Assembly (NCBI GenBank): GCA_014281115.1
Contig: JACONQ010000001.1
Span: 2,418,001-2,482,000, forward strand
DNA length: 64,000 nucleotides
Direction of reading: 5' to 3'
DNA from: Laburnicola sp. R22_1
Taxonomy: Eukaryota; Ascomycota; Dothideomycetes; Pleosporales; Didymosphaeriaceae
Of the stretch, positions 24,011 to 35,701 are shown piece by piece; the stretch's first letter is position 1, and every line of letters begins with the position of its first letter. The notes under the pieces are model-generated. The model made no database searches, was not told the origin of the DNA, and was given only the letters and a program-made list of their open reading frames with translations. Position numbers and translations under genes: made by a program.

Positions 24011-26266
24011 ATGGCCCTGAAGCACGCACAGGACTGTGTGTATGCCGAAGCAACCGCGAATCCGGACGCCTTTTGGGCTAGACAAGCTGAGAACGTCTAC
24101 TGGCATAAAAAACCAGGAAAAGCACTACGCAAGAGCACGAAGACGCTGAGGAGCGGGGCCACGCATGATCACTGGGCCTGGTTCCCACAAGGACAAATAT
24201 CTACCACATACAATTGTGTAGATCGTCATGTCAAAAACGGCAATGGTAACAATATTGCCATTTACTGGGATAGCCCAGTGACAAGAGCAAAAGAGCAGTT
24301 CACATACAACCAACTCCTGGACGAGGTACAGATCTTAGCAGCTGTCCTGAGAGAAGAGGGAGTCGAGAAAGGCGACGTGGTGCTAATATACATGCCGATG
24401 ATACCTGCAGCACTCTTTGCCATGCTCGCTATCGCACGACTCGGTGCCATACATGCAGTCGTCTTCGGTGGATTCGCTCCTGCTGCGTTGGCCCAGCGTA
24501 TAGAGGCATCACACCCCAAAGCAATCATGACTGCATCTTGTGGAATTGAAGGTGCCAAGATGCCCACGGGTTACAAGCAGTTGATCGAGGAAGCCATCCA
24601 GAAATCTAGTTTCAAGCCATACAAAAGCATCATATGGCAAAGAGAGGAGTTACGGTGGGACCCAGTCCTGAAGGAGAATGGAGAGCGGAACTGGCAACGC
24701 CTTGTAAAGAGTGCAAGGAATAGAGGACTCAAGGCGGATGTTGTGTCCGTAAATAGCGAGGACGGCTTGTACATCATTTACACGTCTGGTGAGTCGTGAA
24801 TGGACACATATTAGCCTCTTCTGCTCACAACACCAAGGTACAACGGGTCTACCGAAAGGTGTAGTGCGAACAGCAGGTGGGCACGCTGTGGGTCTCAATT
24901 TTTCGATCAAATATCTATTTGGTGAGCCGATTTGTCCGAAATGCATTTGAAAAACTGTCTAATTTGACAGGTATCCATGGTCCTGGAGATGTCATGTTCA
25001 CCGCAAGCGATATTGGATGGGTGGTGGGCCACTCATACATCGTCTATGCTCCGCTGCTGATCGGCGCCACAACGGTGCTGTTCGAGGGTAAGCCTATCGG
25101 AACTCCGGATGCCAGCACCTTCTGGCGGATCATTGAAGAATACAAAGTCACGACAATGTTGACAGCGCCGACAGCGTTGCGAGCTATCCGTCGCGAAGAC
25201 GGCGATAATGAGTTCTTCGAACATATCTATGGCGAGCGAGGTGGTCTCAAGTCACTGCGAGGGCTTTTCTTGGCCGGAGAGAGAAGCGAACCAAGCATCG
25301 TTGAGATGTACCAGAAACTTCTCCGAAAGCACTGTGCCGAAGGCGCTGTAGTGATAGACAACTGGTGGTCATCCGAATCCGGGTCTCCCATTTCGGGCGT
25401 GGCACTCAGCGCGACTGCAGGTGAGGTCTTTTCCACAGAGCACCGCGAAAAGGTGCTGCCTATAAAACCCGGGTCTGCGGGCAAACCGATGCCCGGCTTT
25501 GACGTTCGAGTCGTTGATGACAATGGGGACGAGGTCGAACGTGGACAAATGGGTAACATAGTCATGGCCACCCCACTTGGTCCGACGGCCTTCACAACGC
25601 TCTGGGAGGACGAAGAGCGATTTTACCGCAGCTACCTCAAAAGGTTTGACGGAAGATGGATAGACACAGGCGATGCCGGTGTTCTCGATAACGACGGCTA
25701 TATTTCCATCATGTCGAGATCGGATGACATATTGAACGTTGCTGCTCATCGATTCAGCACTGGTGCGTGTCCTCATCGGTCCCTCTCACCTGCACCCAGC
25801 TATGCTGACCAACTGTGTAGGCGCCATCGAGCAAGCCATCACAACTCATCCAGCTGTCGCCGAAGCTGCCGTGGTGGGCATTCCGGATCAACTGAAAGGC
25901 CATCTCCCCTTCGCCTTCATCACACTCTCTACGCATCACCACCCCGAGCCTGCCGTGCCGGACGACGCTCTTCTCAAGGAGGTACAGAAGCTGGTACGTG
26001 AGCAGATTGGAGCCATTGCAAGCCTAGGTGGTATGATCCAAGGCAAAGGAATGATACCGAAGACACGCAGCGGCAAGACGTTGCGCCGTGTGCTCCGCGA
26101 GCTGATCGAAAACGCAACGCATGACCATATGGACAAGGAGGTGGCGGTTCCGACCACGATTGAGGATCAGGAGGCCGTCGAGGTGGCGAGAGCAAAGGTG
26201 AAGGAGTACTTCAGACTCAAGGGGAAGGATCTGCACAAACCCACAGAGGCGAGGGCGAAATTGTGA
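24011..26266 (+). CDS. Short-chain acyl-CoA synthetase, ACSS3 / propionyl-CoA synthetase type, with PTS1
   Basis: Four exons: 24011-24788, 24838-24921, 24971-25762, 25821-26266, all phase 1 introns; 699 residues. ANL-superfamily adenylating enzyme: it activates a short-chain carboxylate with ATP and joins it to CoA. Seen: the acetyl-CoA-synthetase-type N-terminal cap (FWARQAENVYWHKKP), the P-loop YTSGTTGLPKGVVR (split by the first intron), SDIGWVVGHSYIVYAPLL, NWWSSESGSPI, RWIDTGDAG, and C-terminal TRSGKTLRR with catalytic Lys637, the residue acetylated in relatives. The layout resembles mammalian ACSS3 and bacterial PrpE more than AcsA. The last three residues AKL form a type 1 peroxisomal targeting signal with an Arg just before, which suggests peroxisomal matrix activation of acetate or propionate from beta-oxidation. 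Substrate is inference. Confidence 0.9.
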
Positions 26267-28646
26267 GGCATTGCTTGTATATCAATGGTATTCGCGTGTG
26301 AGCATTCTTGGTGCCTAGGTGAGGCAGCAAACATGTGAATATTTTTCGGCGAGGGGCGACTGCCAGTGTCAAGGGAAGGCAAGTGCACACGAAGCATGGG
26401 CCGCGACACGCTGGCCAAGAGAGTCGAAAGCTGTGAATGGGCAGCACGCCCTGGAGGGCTGCGGAGAGGACAGGAAGTCCTTGTCGCCCACCCGGGTTTT
26501 CTTCGCCATGCAGAGCATTCCGCGCGTCGGACCGCATGTCAGGCTGACACTTGACGACTCACGTTCCCCCGGCGAGGTGGCGTGCATGATGCGAACATGC
26601 AGCAGGGCGAGCAGAGTGGATGAATCGAAGGCATCGCGCCTCCGTCACAGTCTCAGACGGCAACGGCCCGCTTCCCGGGAACAGGTAGCACACGAGCAGC
26701 GCAGCGGGCTGCTATCGGTGCCGTGTAGGTGGTGGTCGACCAGGCGCACGATTATTGCACGTCGACCGCATGGATGGCGGGCGTCACGTGTCCGACTTTG
26801 GCTGCGGCGCCGGGGTCGCGTCGCCGCGATGGATATATGTGTGTGGGTGGGAAGGGCATGTTCGCTGCGGTGTGGTCTAAAAGCGGCATGTCGTTCGATG
26901 GCGTCGCGGAGTCGCGGCTATTTAGCGCAGGCCGACCGAGCGCTGAGCTCTGACACTCGGAGCAGCCACGCACGGAAAAAGCAACGGAAAAAGCAACGAG
27001 ACAGCATCCGCCGTGATTAAGGTTATACTATCCTACCCGGCTAGGCGCGGTACAGGGACGGTACAGTTGTGCTCGTCGACGGTCGTCTGCATGCAGCGGC
27101 CACCCGTGGACGGCCAGCAGACGCCTGATCAGGGCCTCGGAGTGCTGCAGTGTGCTCGCCAGGCCTGCCCACGGCGGCCGATGCCAGCCAGTGCGCAGTC
27201 CCGAGGCTTGGTAGGGTGGTAGAGCCTGGCTGGAGACGGCCAGTGCGACCCGCTCGCGGCAGTGGAAGAGGTTCCGCGCAGACGGGCGCCCGTTTGGGCA
27301 CAGCGAATTGTGAAACTGCAGAGCTGATGCGGCGCTCGCTCCAGCGTCCAAGACGGACGGCGGTGGGGCCTCCCTCCGCCGTGCGCCCATAGTCCAGTAT
27401 TGTATCGCGGCGGCTGGGACAGGGCGCATGTATGTATCTGATCTTGCATGCAGACAGAGATTCCAGATGCAGCAGACGCAGCGGCACCCAGCGCTCGACG
27501 GCAGCCAGTGCCCGTGCTGGGGTGGTGCCGGCTGCAGCTGCAAGCAAACGGGCCGGGCTGGCCGAAGGGAGGAAGGCCGACGCAGTTGCATGGCTCTCCA
27601 CGAACGGCAGGCCGTGATTCATCTGCGCAAGCCGCCGTCCGGGAGGGAGGGAGAGCGGACGCGGGAGAGAGAGAGCGAGAGAGCGAGAGAGCGAGAGAGC
27701 GAGAGAGCGAGAAGTGCAGCGCAGAGGGCTGGCTCCTCGCACGACGACGGCAGCACCTGGACAGAGCCAGAGCCAGAGCCAGAGACGGAGGCGGAGAGAA
27801 GAGAGACAGAGACAGCCAGGCCGTCCGTGGCCCGACGTGCAGACGCTCGCGAGCCTCCCGGCCGGTTGTTGGTGTTGTTGCTACCTCCAGGGCTAGCAGC
27901 AGTAGGGCCTTGGGGCGCGCCCAACCAGGCGCAAGGCCTCTCGTCAGTCAAATGCCACGCCTGCGCCTGTCCGCACTCCGCAGACCGTCGCCCGCGACAG
28001 CGTCCAGCGTTGCTTCTCTCCTCCACGCCCTGTCCAGTCCCGTCCGTCCAGTCCAGCACCAGTCCACCACGCTCCTCCCCCCGCACCCGTACCCCACGCC
28101 GGCGCCCAGATCCCGCCGTCTTCACGTGGGCACACGAGCCACCGGCCTGACCCAGACTCTGGCATCCTCCTCCGCCGCTGCCAGCTGCCACCGTCCCGAT
28201 TCCAGCATCCTCCCCGTCCGCACCGCCGCTGCACACCTGCTGCCCAGCAACCCCAGCGCCACCCTTGAGCGCCCCAGCCCACCTCGTGTGCTCCTAGCCG
28301 TCGCCCTCGTCGCTGTCGTCGCCGTCGTGCTTGTCGTCATTGTCTCTGGCCCACGCCGCCGCTCGAGTCCCCGCCGTCTGCCCTGGCCCAACGCGCGACC
28401 TCGCTGTGCTACCCTGTGCGCCGCCCTCCCTGCCCCCTCGAGTCTTGCGAGCGACACGCCCACCCGCTGCTTCGCCCAAGACACGTTTTGGCTCTGCCGC
28501 CTAGCCTTCCGTGCCTCGCCCCCCGGCCCCGATCCTGCCAGCCAGCGTAAGCTGAGCGCTGCTCAGCTGCTCGCCGCTCTCCACGCCATCGCTCCGACCT
28601 CCCACCTCACCCACCCGCCAGCCCAGTCCCGAGCCACGCCGGCACC
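26267..28646. other. Long upstream region and leader of ras2
   Basis: No conserved protein in any frame. The long GC-rich ORFs have no family signs and overlap each other on both strands. 27940-28640 is C- and CT-rich and probably includes the ras2 promoter and a long 5' leader, as is usual for fungal ras genes. Simple repeats lie at 27653-27715. Confidence 0.45.
27653..27785. repeat. Purine-rich simple repeats upstream of ras2
   Basis: About six units of the 8-mer gagagagc (27664-27713), then three gagcca units near 27763-27782. Long polypurine tracts of this sort can form unusual structures or act as promoter spacing elements; no function is shown. Confidence 0.8.
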
Positions 28647-29407
28647 ATGGCGGGGAAGATGACTCTGTACAAGCTGGTCGTGCTGGGCGACGGCGGTGTC
28701 GGCAAGACCGCTCTGACCATCCAGGTAAGTGCACAACCAGCCCTTGGCTGCCCACGGCTAACTGTCCATCGCAGCTCTGTCTCAACCACTTCGTCGAAAC
28801 ATATGACCCGACCATCGAGGATTCGTACCGCAAGCAGGTGCAGATCGACGGCCAGTCGTGCATGCTCGAGGTGCTGGACACGGCTGGCCAGGAGGAGTAT
28901 ATTGCCCTGCGTGATCAGTGGATACGTGACGGCGAGGGTTTTGTGCTGGTCTACAGTATTTCGTCGCGCTCGTCTTTTGCCCGCATCCAGCGCTTTCACA
29001 ATCAGATCCAACGCGTCAAGGAATCATCGTTGTCAGGCTCGCCTACCTACCCGGGCTCACCCCTGACCACCTCATCGCTGGGCACCTCCTTTGGTAGCGC
29101 GCCCGTCATGCTCGTGGGCAACAAATGCGACCGTGTGACGGAGCGTGAGGTGTCGACGCAGGAGGGTAGCGCCCTGGCCAAGGAGCTGGGCTGCGAGTTC
29201 GTCGAGGCGTCTGCCAAGAATTGTGTCAACGTCGAAAAGGCATTCTACGAGGTGGTGCGCCAGCTGCGCAAGCAACGACATCAGGGCTCTGCCCGTGATC
29301 CCAAGCCCGCTCGGCCCAGCCCCATTCGTACCGCCAATGGCGACAAGACTCGCAGGGCACGCCCTGGTCCTCGCGGCTCCAAGGGGCCCAAATGTGTCAT
29401 CCTTTGA
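28647..29407 (+). CDS. ras2: Ras-family GTPase, Ras2/RasB type
   Basis: Two exons: 28647-28724 and 28775-29407 (phase 0 intron, gtaagt donor, ggctaac branch); 236 residues. G1 is GDGGVGKT (14-21), effector loop YDPTIEDSY (36-44), G3 DTAGQEEY with Gln65 equal to Ras Gln61, G4 NKCD, G5 EASAK. A Ser/Gly/Pro insertion (SLSGSPTYPGSPLTTSSLG region) between the third nucleotide-binding motif and NKCD is typical of fungal Ras2/RasB rather than Ras1. The basic tail ends in a CaaX box CVIL. The terminal Leu predicts geranylgeranylation more than farnesylation; no upstream palmitoylation Cys sits directly beside it. The protein signals at membranes in growth and morphogenesis. It is the last host gene before the AT-rich tract. 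Confidence 0.95.
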
Positions 29408-30229
29408 TTCAATCAGCCCTGACGTGTCAGGCTTGTTGTGTTTCTTGGAGTTTACGGCCTGATCCTTTGACGGCGCCGGGCTGTCTGCGCATGTCTTGAG
29501 CGTTCCTCGACTACTCGTTCCCCCTTTACATTAACGAATTACGACGCAGCTTCCGTCAACCCTTCCCCTTACGAGCCCTTCCGCGTCCATCACTACAAAC
29601 TGATAGAATCCCAGTCACAGGCGTCGGCATGGGAGCGGCGTTTTCGCTTTGAAACAATGGAAGCATTTGGTCTCTCAGGGGCCGCGGAGTTTTGGAGTAC
29701 ATTGGGAAGCATCACAGCTGACGGTTTGGTGAGGATGCGGCTGTAAGTATCTTTCCTCTGTCAGCGCGCACATAGCCGGCTCTCATACTGCCCGACACAT
29801 AGCAGATGGTGTGTCCACGCCACTGGAATGTTTGCGAAATAAAAGTGGGTTTGTTAGAGCTATTCAATTTTCCCAAAATTAGAATCCTTAGCTTGTTGGC
29901 AAGGACGTCTATTTGATATTATCTAGATTTTACTATAATACTATTTGTAGTTAGGCTACTAGTATAATATAGTTTATTATAGTAATTAAAAAGAGCGTAA
30001 AACATACTCTTATTAATTACTAAGTAAAAGCCTTTACTTTTTTTTAATTATATTATTTAAAATATATAATATTAATTAACTACGTATACTAGAAAAGTTT
30101 TTCTACTTAACTATATAAATTATATATAGATGTGCGCAGACTTGCGTATTTATATATATTTTTATATAAGTAATTTACTAGTATAAAAATACTTAGAAAT
30201 ATATAGATATATATAGACTTATATAGATA
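29408..30229. other. Transition from gene island to AT-rich tract
   Basis: 29408-29870 is ras2 3' flank with normal composition. From about 29880 the sequence becomes strongly AT-rich. It includes a decayed F-like fragment (attactaagtaaaagcc near 30014) and the left marker of repeat G (gtgcgcagacttgcg, near 30131). No gene. Confidence 0.6.
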
Positions 30230-32441
30230 ATATATTCTATTAGTAGCCCGAATAGATTAGTCCGTCGAATAGTTTTTACTAAGACCACAACACTTTACTA
30301 TAAATTATAATGTCTTAATAACACGACGCGTTATTATCTAATTAAGAAGGCAGAATTAAGCTTGCCCTTTACGCCTATTAGAATAAGTAAATTTTAAGCC
30401 TGTAATGCGCTGCTGCAGCATATAATATCCCAAAGTCTACACTAAGTAATTAAATTAACGGAATTACTACCTAAGTAGATACATAATTAGGCATGGCAAA
30501 GCTTACTATAACTAAAGAGTAGACGCTTATATAGTATATCCTTAATCTAGATTCGTAAGAATTTGCACCCTAGCTAGGTAAGGTAGAAGATATGGCTAAT
30601 AAACTACTAGCTGCGCGGCACAGAGATCCTATAGGATAATGCTAGGCTTAGCGCTTTGTAAAGCGCGTACCTAAGCTTAAAATAGCTTTTAATTAAGCGA
30701 AGGACTAATAGAGAATATAATAAAAAGATCTAGAGGTTATAAATACGTGGTTTTAGCTAGTAGAGGATACAAAAGCCAAGTATAGAGTGTAGAATAAAGA
30801 CATCTATAACTTTAATAAGATAGGCTTCTAGATAGGAGTTATTAGCTTAATAAAGATTATAACTAGTTTAGAAAGACGTTCTTAATCTACGCTTGTTTAG
30901 CTAGGCAACTATAAGTAGGTTATAGTAATTTAGAGTATTTGTGCTGCTAGGTATACTGCCCCGCCCTTTATTATCTACAAAGGGCGAGTCTATATCTTAG
31001 CGTAGTATAAGGAGACTAGTATCCCCCACAATTAGAAGCTCTTAGTCTCTAAGACTAGCTAGACTAATAGCGAGCTTAGAATTGTGTAGTTAAAGCACTT
31101 TAACGCGTATATAAGGCCGCGCATAGTGGGGTTATAGAGGTTACTTATTCTGGACAGCCATAAGAGCCACCACTTCTAGGATTTTAAGAATTATTGCCTA
31201 GAATAGAAGATTCTAACACTCTATATACTAGCGCACTTATCTTATATCCTCTAGCTGCTTAATATGGTCTGTTTCGCGCTACTAAAGCTAAAGTACTCCT
31301 AGCGCGTACGGGACTTAGCGCGCTAACACGTCTTTTATATTAACAAAGAGGGCTTTCTACTAGCCTTTTGTAACGCGTTTTTTAATATATTTACACTAGA
31401 AAACTATAAGAAAGCCTTTAAGGCCTCTAGGCTTATTCCTTTAGATATATTAGTAGTAGTAGATCGTCTTAATGTGTGTATTCACACTCCACCTTAGGGT
31501 ACCCCACTAGATACACTATGGCAAGCCAGGACCCTAAGTAATACTCTTAAGTTTGGATCCTAGTTAAAGCTCGTACGCGACTCTTTTATTCGGTCTCTAC
31601 CTAATACTAATTAAGCTACTTACAGCTTATAAAAGGTACTAAACTTATGCTCTACTATAGTGTACTTTAAGAGACCCGTATTAAGGAACTTAAGGAGCAA
31701 ATTAAGGTTCTAATAAAGTGGAAAACGCGTAAAAGAAAGCGTATTTAGAAAGGTAGAACGCTAGGCTTTGCTTAGGGAGCAGATTTAGAAGTAAAAAGCC
31801 CTTCTATTAGGGTAAAGTTGTTAAAAAGGGCGCGAGGTAGTAGTAAGAAAGAGGCAGGTCCCTTAACACAATATCGCTGTAGGAGGTGCAAAGAGCCTAA
31901 GCACAACTTAAGGACCTATTAGATAGATAAAGAGATAGAGGAGGAGTTAGATATTACCCTTAGCGGCTTATTTTTAGATAGTGTTAATAGTAAATTAGAG
32001 TAATTTTATTATAGGTTACTATAAGGCCAAAAATAATAGGTTAACTTTATCTTGTAATAGTACGCACTTAGTAACTAAAAATTAGATAAAATACTACTTA
32101 AGATATAGTATGCTTTACTGCGAATTATAATAAGTATACTATATATTACCTATATATAGTATAGTAGATAATATATTATATATAATAGGGAGTCTTGTTA
32201 TAAGTTTGTATTGCTAAGAAAGACTTCTTAGCTTTGCGCGGCTACTATAGCCGCGCAAAGAGGCTGCACGATATAAAAGTAGATTAAATAGTAACTTAGT
32301 ATATTATAAGTTATAGTAGGTTATTATAAGTTACTATAAAGTAATATTAGTAGTGTTCTATAATAAGTTATAAGGGACCTCGAAGTTGCCAAGAAAAACT
32401 ATCCGGCGAACTAATTTATCCGGACTACTAATAGAATATAT
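30230..32441 (+). mobile_element. Pogo/Fot-type DNA transposon B, copy B1 (2212 bp, decayed)
   Basis: The left end atatattctattagtag and its inverted right end match copy B2 after C-to-T change, with TA at 30228-30229 and 32442-32443. The transposase runs left to right from about 30310 (after tcttaataacacgacgcg) to about 32000 with dozens of stops. The zinc-knuckle region is near 31880-31920. A GC-rich hairpin is at 32232-32260. Decayed far more than B2. Confidence 0.85.
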
Positions 32442-32510
32442 TATATATAAATAGTCTAAATAAGTAATTTCTTTAAAAATTTATAACTTTATAACTAGTA
32501 AAGCTATAAT

Positions 32511-32734
32511 AATCTTCTCTAAAGTTCTAAGTAGCCTCTTTATAAAATTTTGCTTATAGGAGTAGCTTCGCGCTAAGACCGCCAAGCTCGCTTAGTAATT
32601 CAAATGCGCATTTTTGTAATCACCTTTTTATACTTTTTTTAATTACTAAGTAGGAGGCTCTATATTTTTTATTATATTATTTAAGATAAAAGCCTTTATT
32701 ATACTACTTCTAGATAGTTAATTTAACGCCACAC
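32511..32734 (+). mobile_element. Retroposon F, full-length copy F1 (224 bp)
   Basis: Flanked by an exact 11 bp duplication aaagctataat (32500-32510 and 32735-32745). The site is present once, unoccupied, in repeat G copy 1 at 9191-9201. Body: aaagttctaagtagcc at the 5' side, a T-run after the middle, and the fixed 3' end ttaatttaacgccacac. No ORF. Confidence 0.85.
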
Positions 32735-32768
32735 AAAGCTATAATTTTAATTTTTTAATAGATTTATA

Positions 32769-32875
32769 TGGCATTAAATTAACTACCTAGAGGTAGTATA
32801 ATAAAGGCTTTTATCTTAAATAACAAAATAAAAATATAGGGCTCCTGCTTAGTAATTAAAAAAGCGTGAAAAGGT
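32769..32875 (-). mobile_element. Retroposon F, 5'-truncated copy F3 (107 bp)
   Basis: Only the 3' half of F, inverted, flanked by an exact 14 bp duplication ttaatagatttata (32755-32768 and 32876-32889). The empty site is ttaatagatttata once at about 9210-9223 in repeat G copy 1. Confidence 0.85.
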
Positions 32876-33460
32876 TTAATAGATTTATAGAGAAAATACT
32901 AGTCTTTAATTATTTAATTTAAAAATACTATTTTAGTACGTACTTAGTTAGTAATTAATAAAAAACTTTGTATTTTACAAGTTATTATATATATTACGTA
33001 ATATTATTATATAAAAATATAGTACTAATAATTTTTTATATAATTTTTTAAAAAAGTTATAATAATAATTAAGTAGTTAAAAAGTTATTAAAGTTTAAAC
33101 TTTTTAAAATAGTGTTCTTTATTAAGCCACTAATTTTCGCCTACTCTAATTCTTTTAAATAATTATAAAACTATATCCTTTCTATTTTTAAACCTATAAA
33201 ACCTAGAATTTAGAGTTAGATAAAAGTTCTATATAATACGCTAGTATTTAGTACTATTATATTAACTAGTAATTACTATCTAGTAAGAGACTTTAACTTT
33301 ATACTTTAAAAAATCTTTTTTTAAAAAGTTTACTAAGCAACTTACTAAATAGCTTACTAAGCTTTTTTAAATTCTAGCCAATTAAAGAGCTTTATTTACT
33401 AATTAATTAGTATTATTTTAATAGTATAGATACTATAGGTACTCTATATACCCTAGATAC

Positions 33461-34552
33461 GTTGTGTTATTTACTTAGTGTTAATTACCTTTTAATATAT
33501 TTTTTTAAATTAAGCCTACGTAGGTTAGGATAGAAAGACCGCTCTAGTCTAGCGCCTAAAAATATAATCTACTCCTAGTCTTTACTAATATAAGAATAGT
33601 TTATAAGAATAGTTTATAAACTATATACTTATTTCCTAATTATTTATAAGCGCTCTAATACCTATTAAGTTACTTAAAGCGTGCACAGAAAACTAATTAG
33701 CTTACTATCTAATACTATAATAACTATAAGAATCTAATATATTTACGTAACGCTTCTCTTCTCTAGTAACTTATTAATAAATATCTTCTTCTCTTTCCCC
33801 TTAATCCTACCCTCTATTACTACCTTCCTAACTAATAGCAATATAAAGAACTATGGTAGGAACTCTATATATCTATTATTACTACTCCTATAGTTACTAA
33901 TCTATTACTAGCCTAACTAGTACACTAGAATCGCCTTATATAGAGTAAGGTATACCTTCTACTTTCTATTAATAATACTCTAGACAGAGTAGTATTCTAG
34001 TATAGACCTAGTAATAATAGCAAGTAGATAAAGCTTTAGAGCGTACTTTTAGGCGGCCTTAATAGTAGTATTAGTATTAAAGCTTAGAAAAATAGTAGAA
34101 AACAAAGTAGTAGAAGTCTCCTTAAAGTTAACTTTAATATAAAAATAAAGCGTTAGTATATCTATAGTGTATAAGCTTCTACCTAGTATATATCTTATAA
34201 GTAGCACAAACCTACTATTATAGCTATTACTAGTAATTTTTAAAAATAATAGTAAAGGAGATAATAGTTACAGTGTTATACTAGTTATAGCGCTAGTACT
34301 ATCTTATACTTCTTTTTTCCCTACTCTAAACTATAGTATAGTAATATGGCCTTATCTATAGTTTTATATGTGAATTTTGTTAGTTAAAGTAGGCGCGCTA
34401 AGCGCGCTGAACTTGCTTAGCTCGCTTATAACGCGCTAACCCCTTTTTATTAATATCTTAAAATGCTTTTCTGTGTATATAATAGTAGGAGAGATATCTA
34501 CTATTATTATAATATTTTTATTAGAAACCCCTTAGTCGCAAAAAAATAAACT
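33461..34552 (+). mobile_element. Retroposon H, copy H1 (1092 bp)
   Basis: Flanked by ataccctagatac (33448-33460) and ataccctaggtac (34553-34565), a 13 bp duplication with one G/A difference, inside repeat G. Ends with an A-rich tail gtcgcaaaaaaataaact. No terminal inverted repeat. No open frame survives; I cannot tell whether it once coded for protein. Strand is assigned from the A-rich end. Confidence 0.65.
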
Positions 34553-34975
34553 ATACCCTAGGTACCCTAGGTGCTATAAGTGTTCTTATGTACTAGGTGC
34601 CCTAGGTATACTAGTAGTATAGGTGCGCATCTTTACACAACCTTATACGTATACTAAGAAAAAAGTAGTATTACTAGTGCACTTTAAGTATAATTAGTGT
34701 GTAGATATGCGTAGGCGTGCTTAGAGCCGCTTAGGTGCCCTAGATACTTATGCTCGCTTAAAACTTTTTCTAATATAGAAGTAAAATAATAAAGAGTTTT
34801 ATCTTAACTAATAGAATAAAAAAGCAAAACTCCTTACTTAGATTTAAAATATAAGTATTTATTAATTTACTTTTAAATAGATTAAATTAAGATTATATTT
34901 TTAAAATAAAAGTCTTTATTATTTTTCTTCTAGATAAATTAATTTAATATATTATAAAAAAGAAATAAGTATTAA

Positions 34976-35020
34976 AGATCTTCGTCGTGTTAAGATTCTA
35001 ACTAAGGTCGAATCCGAAAG
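34976..35020 (-). mobile_element. Retroposon E, 45 bp extreme 5' truncation
   Basis: Just the 3' end of E (inverted) between exact 13 bp duplications aagaaataagtat (34963-34975 and 35021-35033). Shows that the E 3' end alone can be inserted. Confidence 0.75.
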
Positions 35021-35033
35021 AAATAAGTATACT

Positions 35034-35701
35034 AAATTACTTGGTAAGATATATTACTAAGTAAAAGCTCTACCTTTTTTTATTATAGTATTTAAACCCT
35101 TTTTTTATAACTGCCTTTTTTACGCTCTTTTTAATTACTAAGTAGGGGCTCTACTTTTTTATATTATTTAAGATAAAAGCCTTTATTGTTCTACTACTAG
35201 ATAGTTAATTTAATAACACATATTATTTAAAATAAAGGTCTTTATTATTCTACTTTTAGGTAGATAATTTAATAATATATATAAGAGTATATTAGCTTGC
35301 CAAATATCTTTTTTAACCTTCTTTTAGTTTAAGGTTAAAGTATATTAAAATAGAAAGTTATATATACTATATATAGCACCTAATTCTAATTAAAAACTAA
35401 TATTAAATATCTAATATTATAATAATAGTTTAAATTCTAAACGTACTTACATCTTGCCCACACTCTACTTATTACTACTACTATTGTTAGTTATCCGCGC
35501 TCGCGCCGCTACGCGGTATACTTACTTAGATAAGCTAACTTAATAGTAATAATAGCCAAAAGAATCTTATAGATTTATATAATACTTTTACTATACTAAA
35601 GCTTATTAATAAAAATCTTATTATTCTTTTTTTGTGTTCCTTACTAGAGAATTCTAGTACTAATAAAAAGTAATTATATATACTAAAGTAGAAATATAGT
35701 A
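35034..35701. other. AT-rich DNA with F fragments
   Basis: Two 5'-truncated F pieces lie near 35090-35220 and 35222-35275 (aataaaagcc-type core, ending taatttaata). The remainder is unclassified AT-rich sequence with no gene. Confidence 0.5.

Larger units (their letters stand above)
30130..34770. repeat. Old dispersed repeat G, copy 2 (split by B1, F1, F3 and H1)
   Basis: Pieces outside the inserted elements match repeat G copy 1 in order: near 30131, 32442-32510, 32746-32768, 32890-33460 and 34553-34770. None of the elements inserted here is present in copy 1, which therefore shows the empty sites. It is more RIP-decayed than copy 1. No coding potential. Confidence 0.6.

Noticed and set aside
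27448..28662. 404-codon ORF upstream of ras2
   Set aside because: Composition reflects GC-rich leader DNA; other long ORFs overlap it on both strands and it runs into the ras2 start out of frame.
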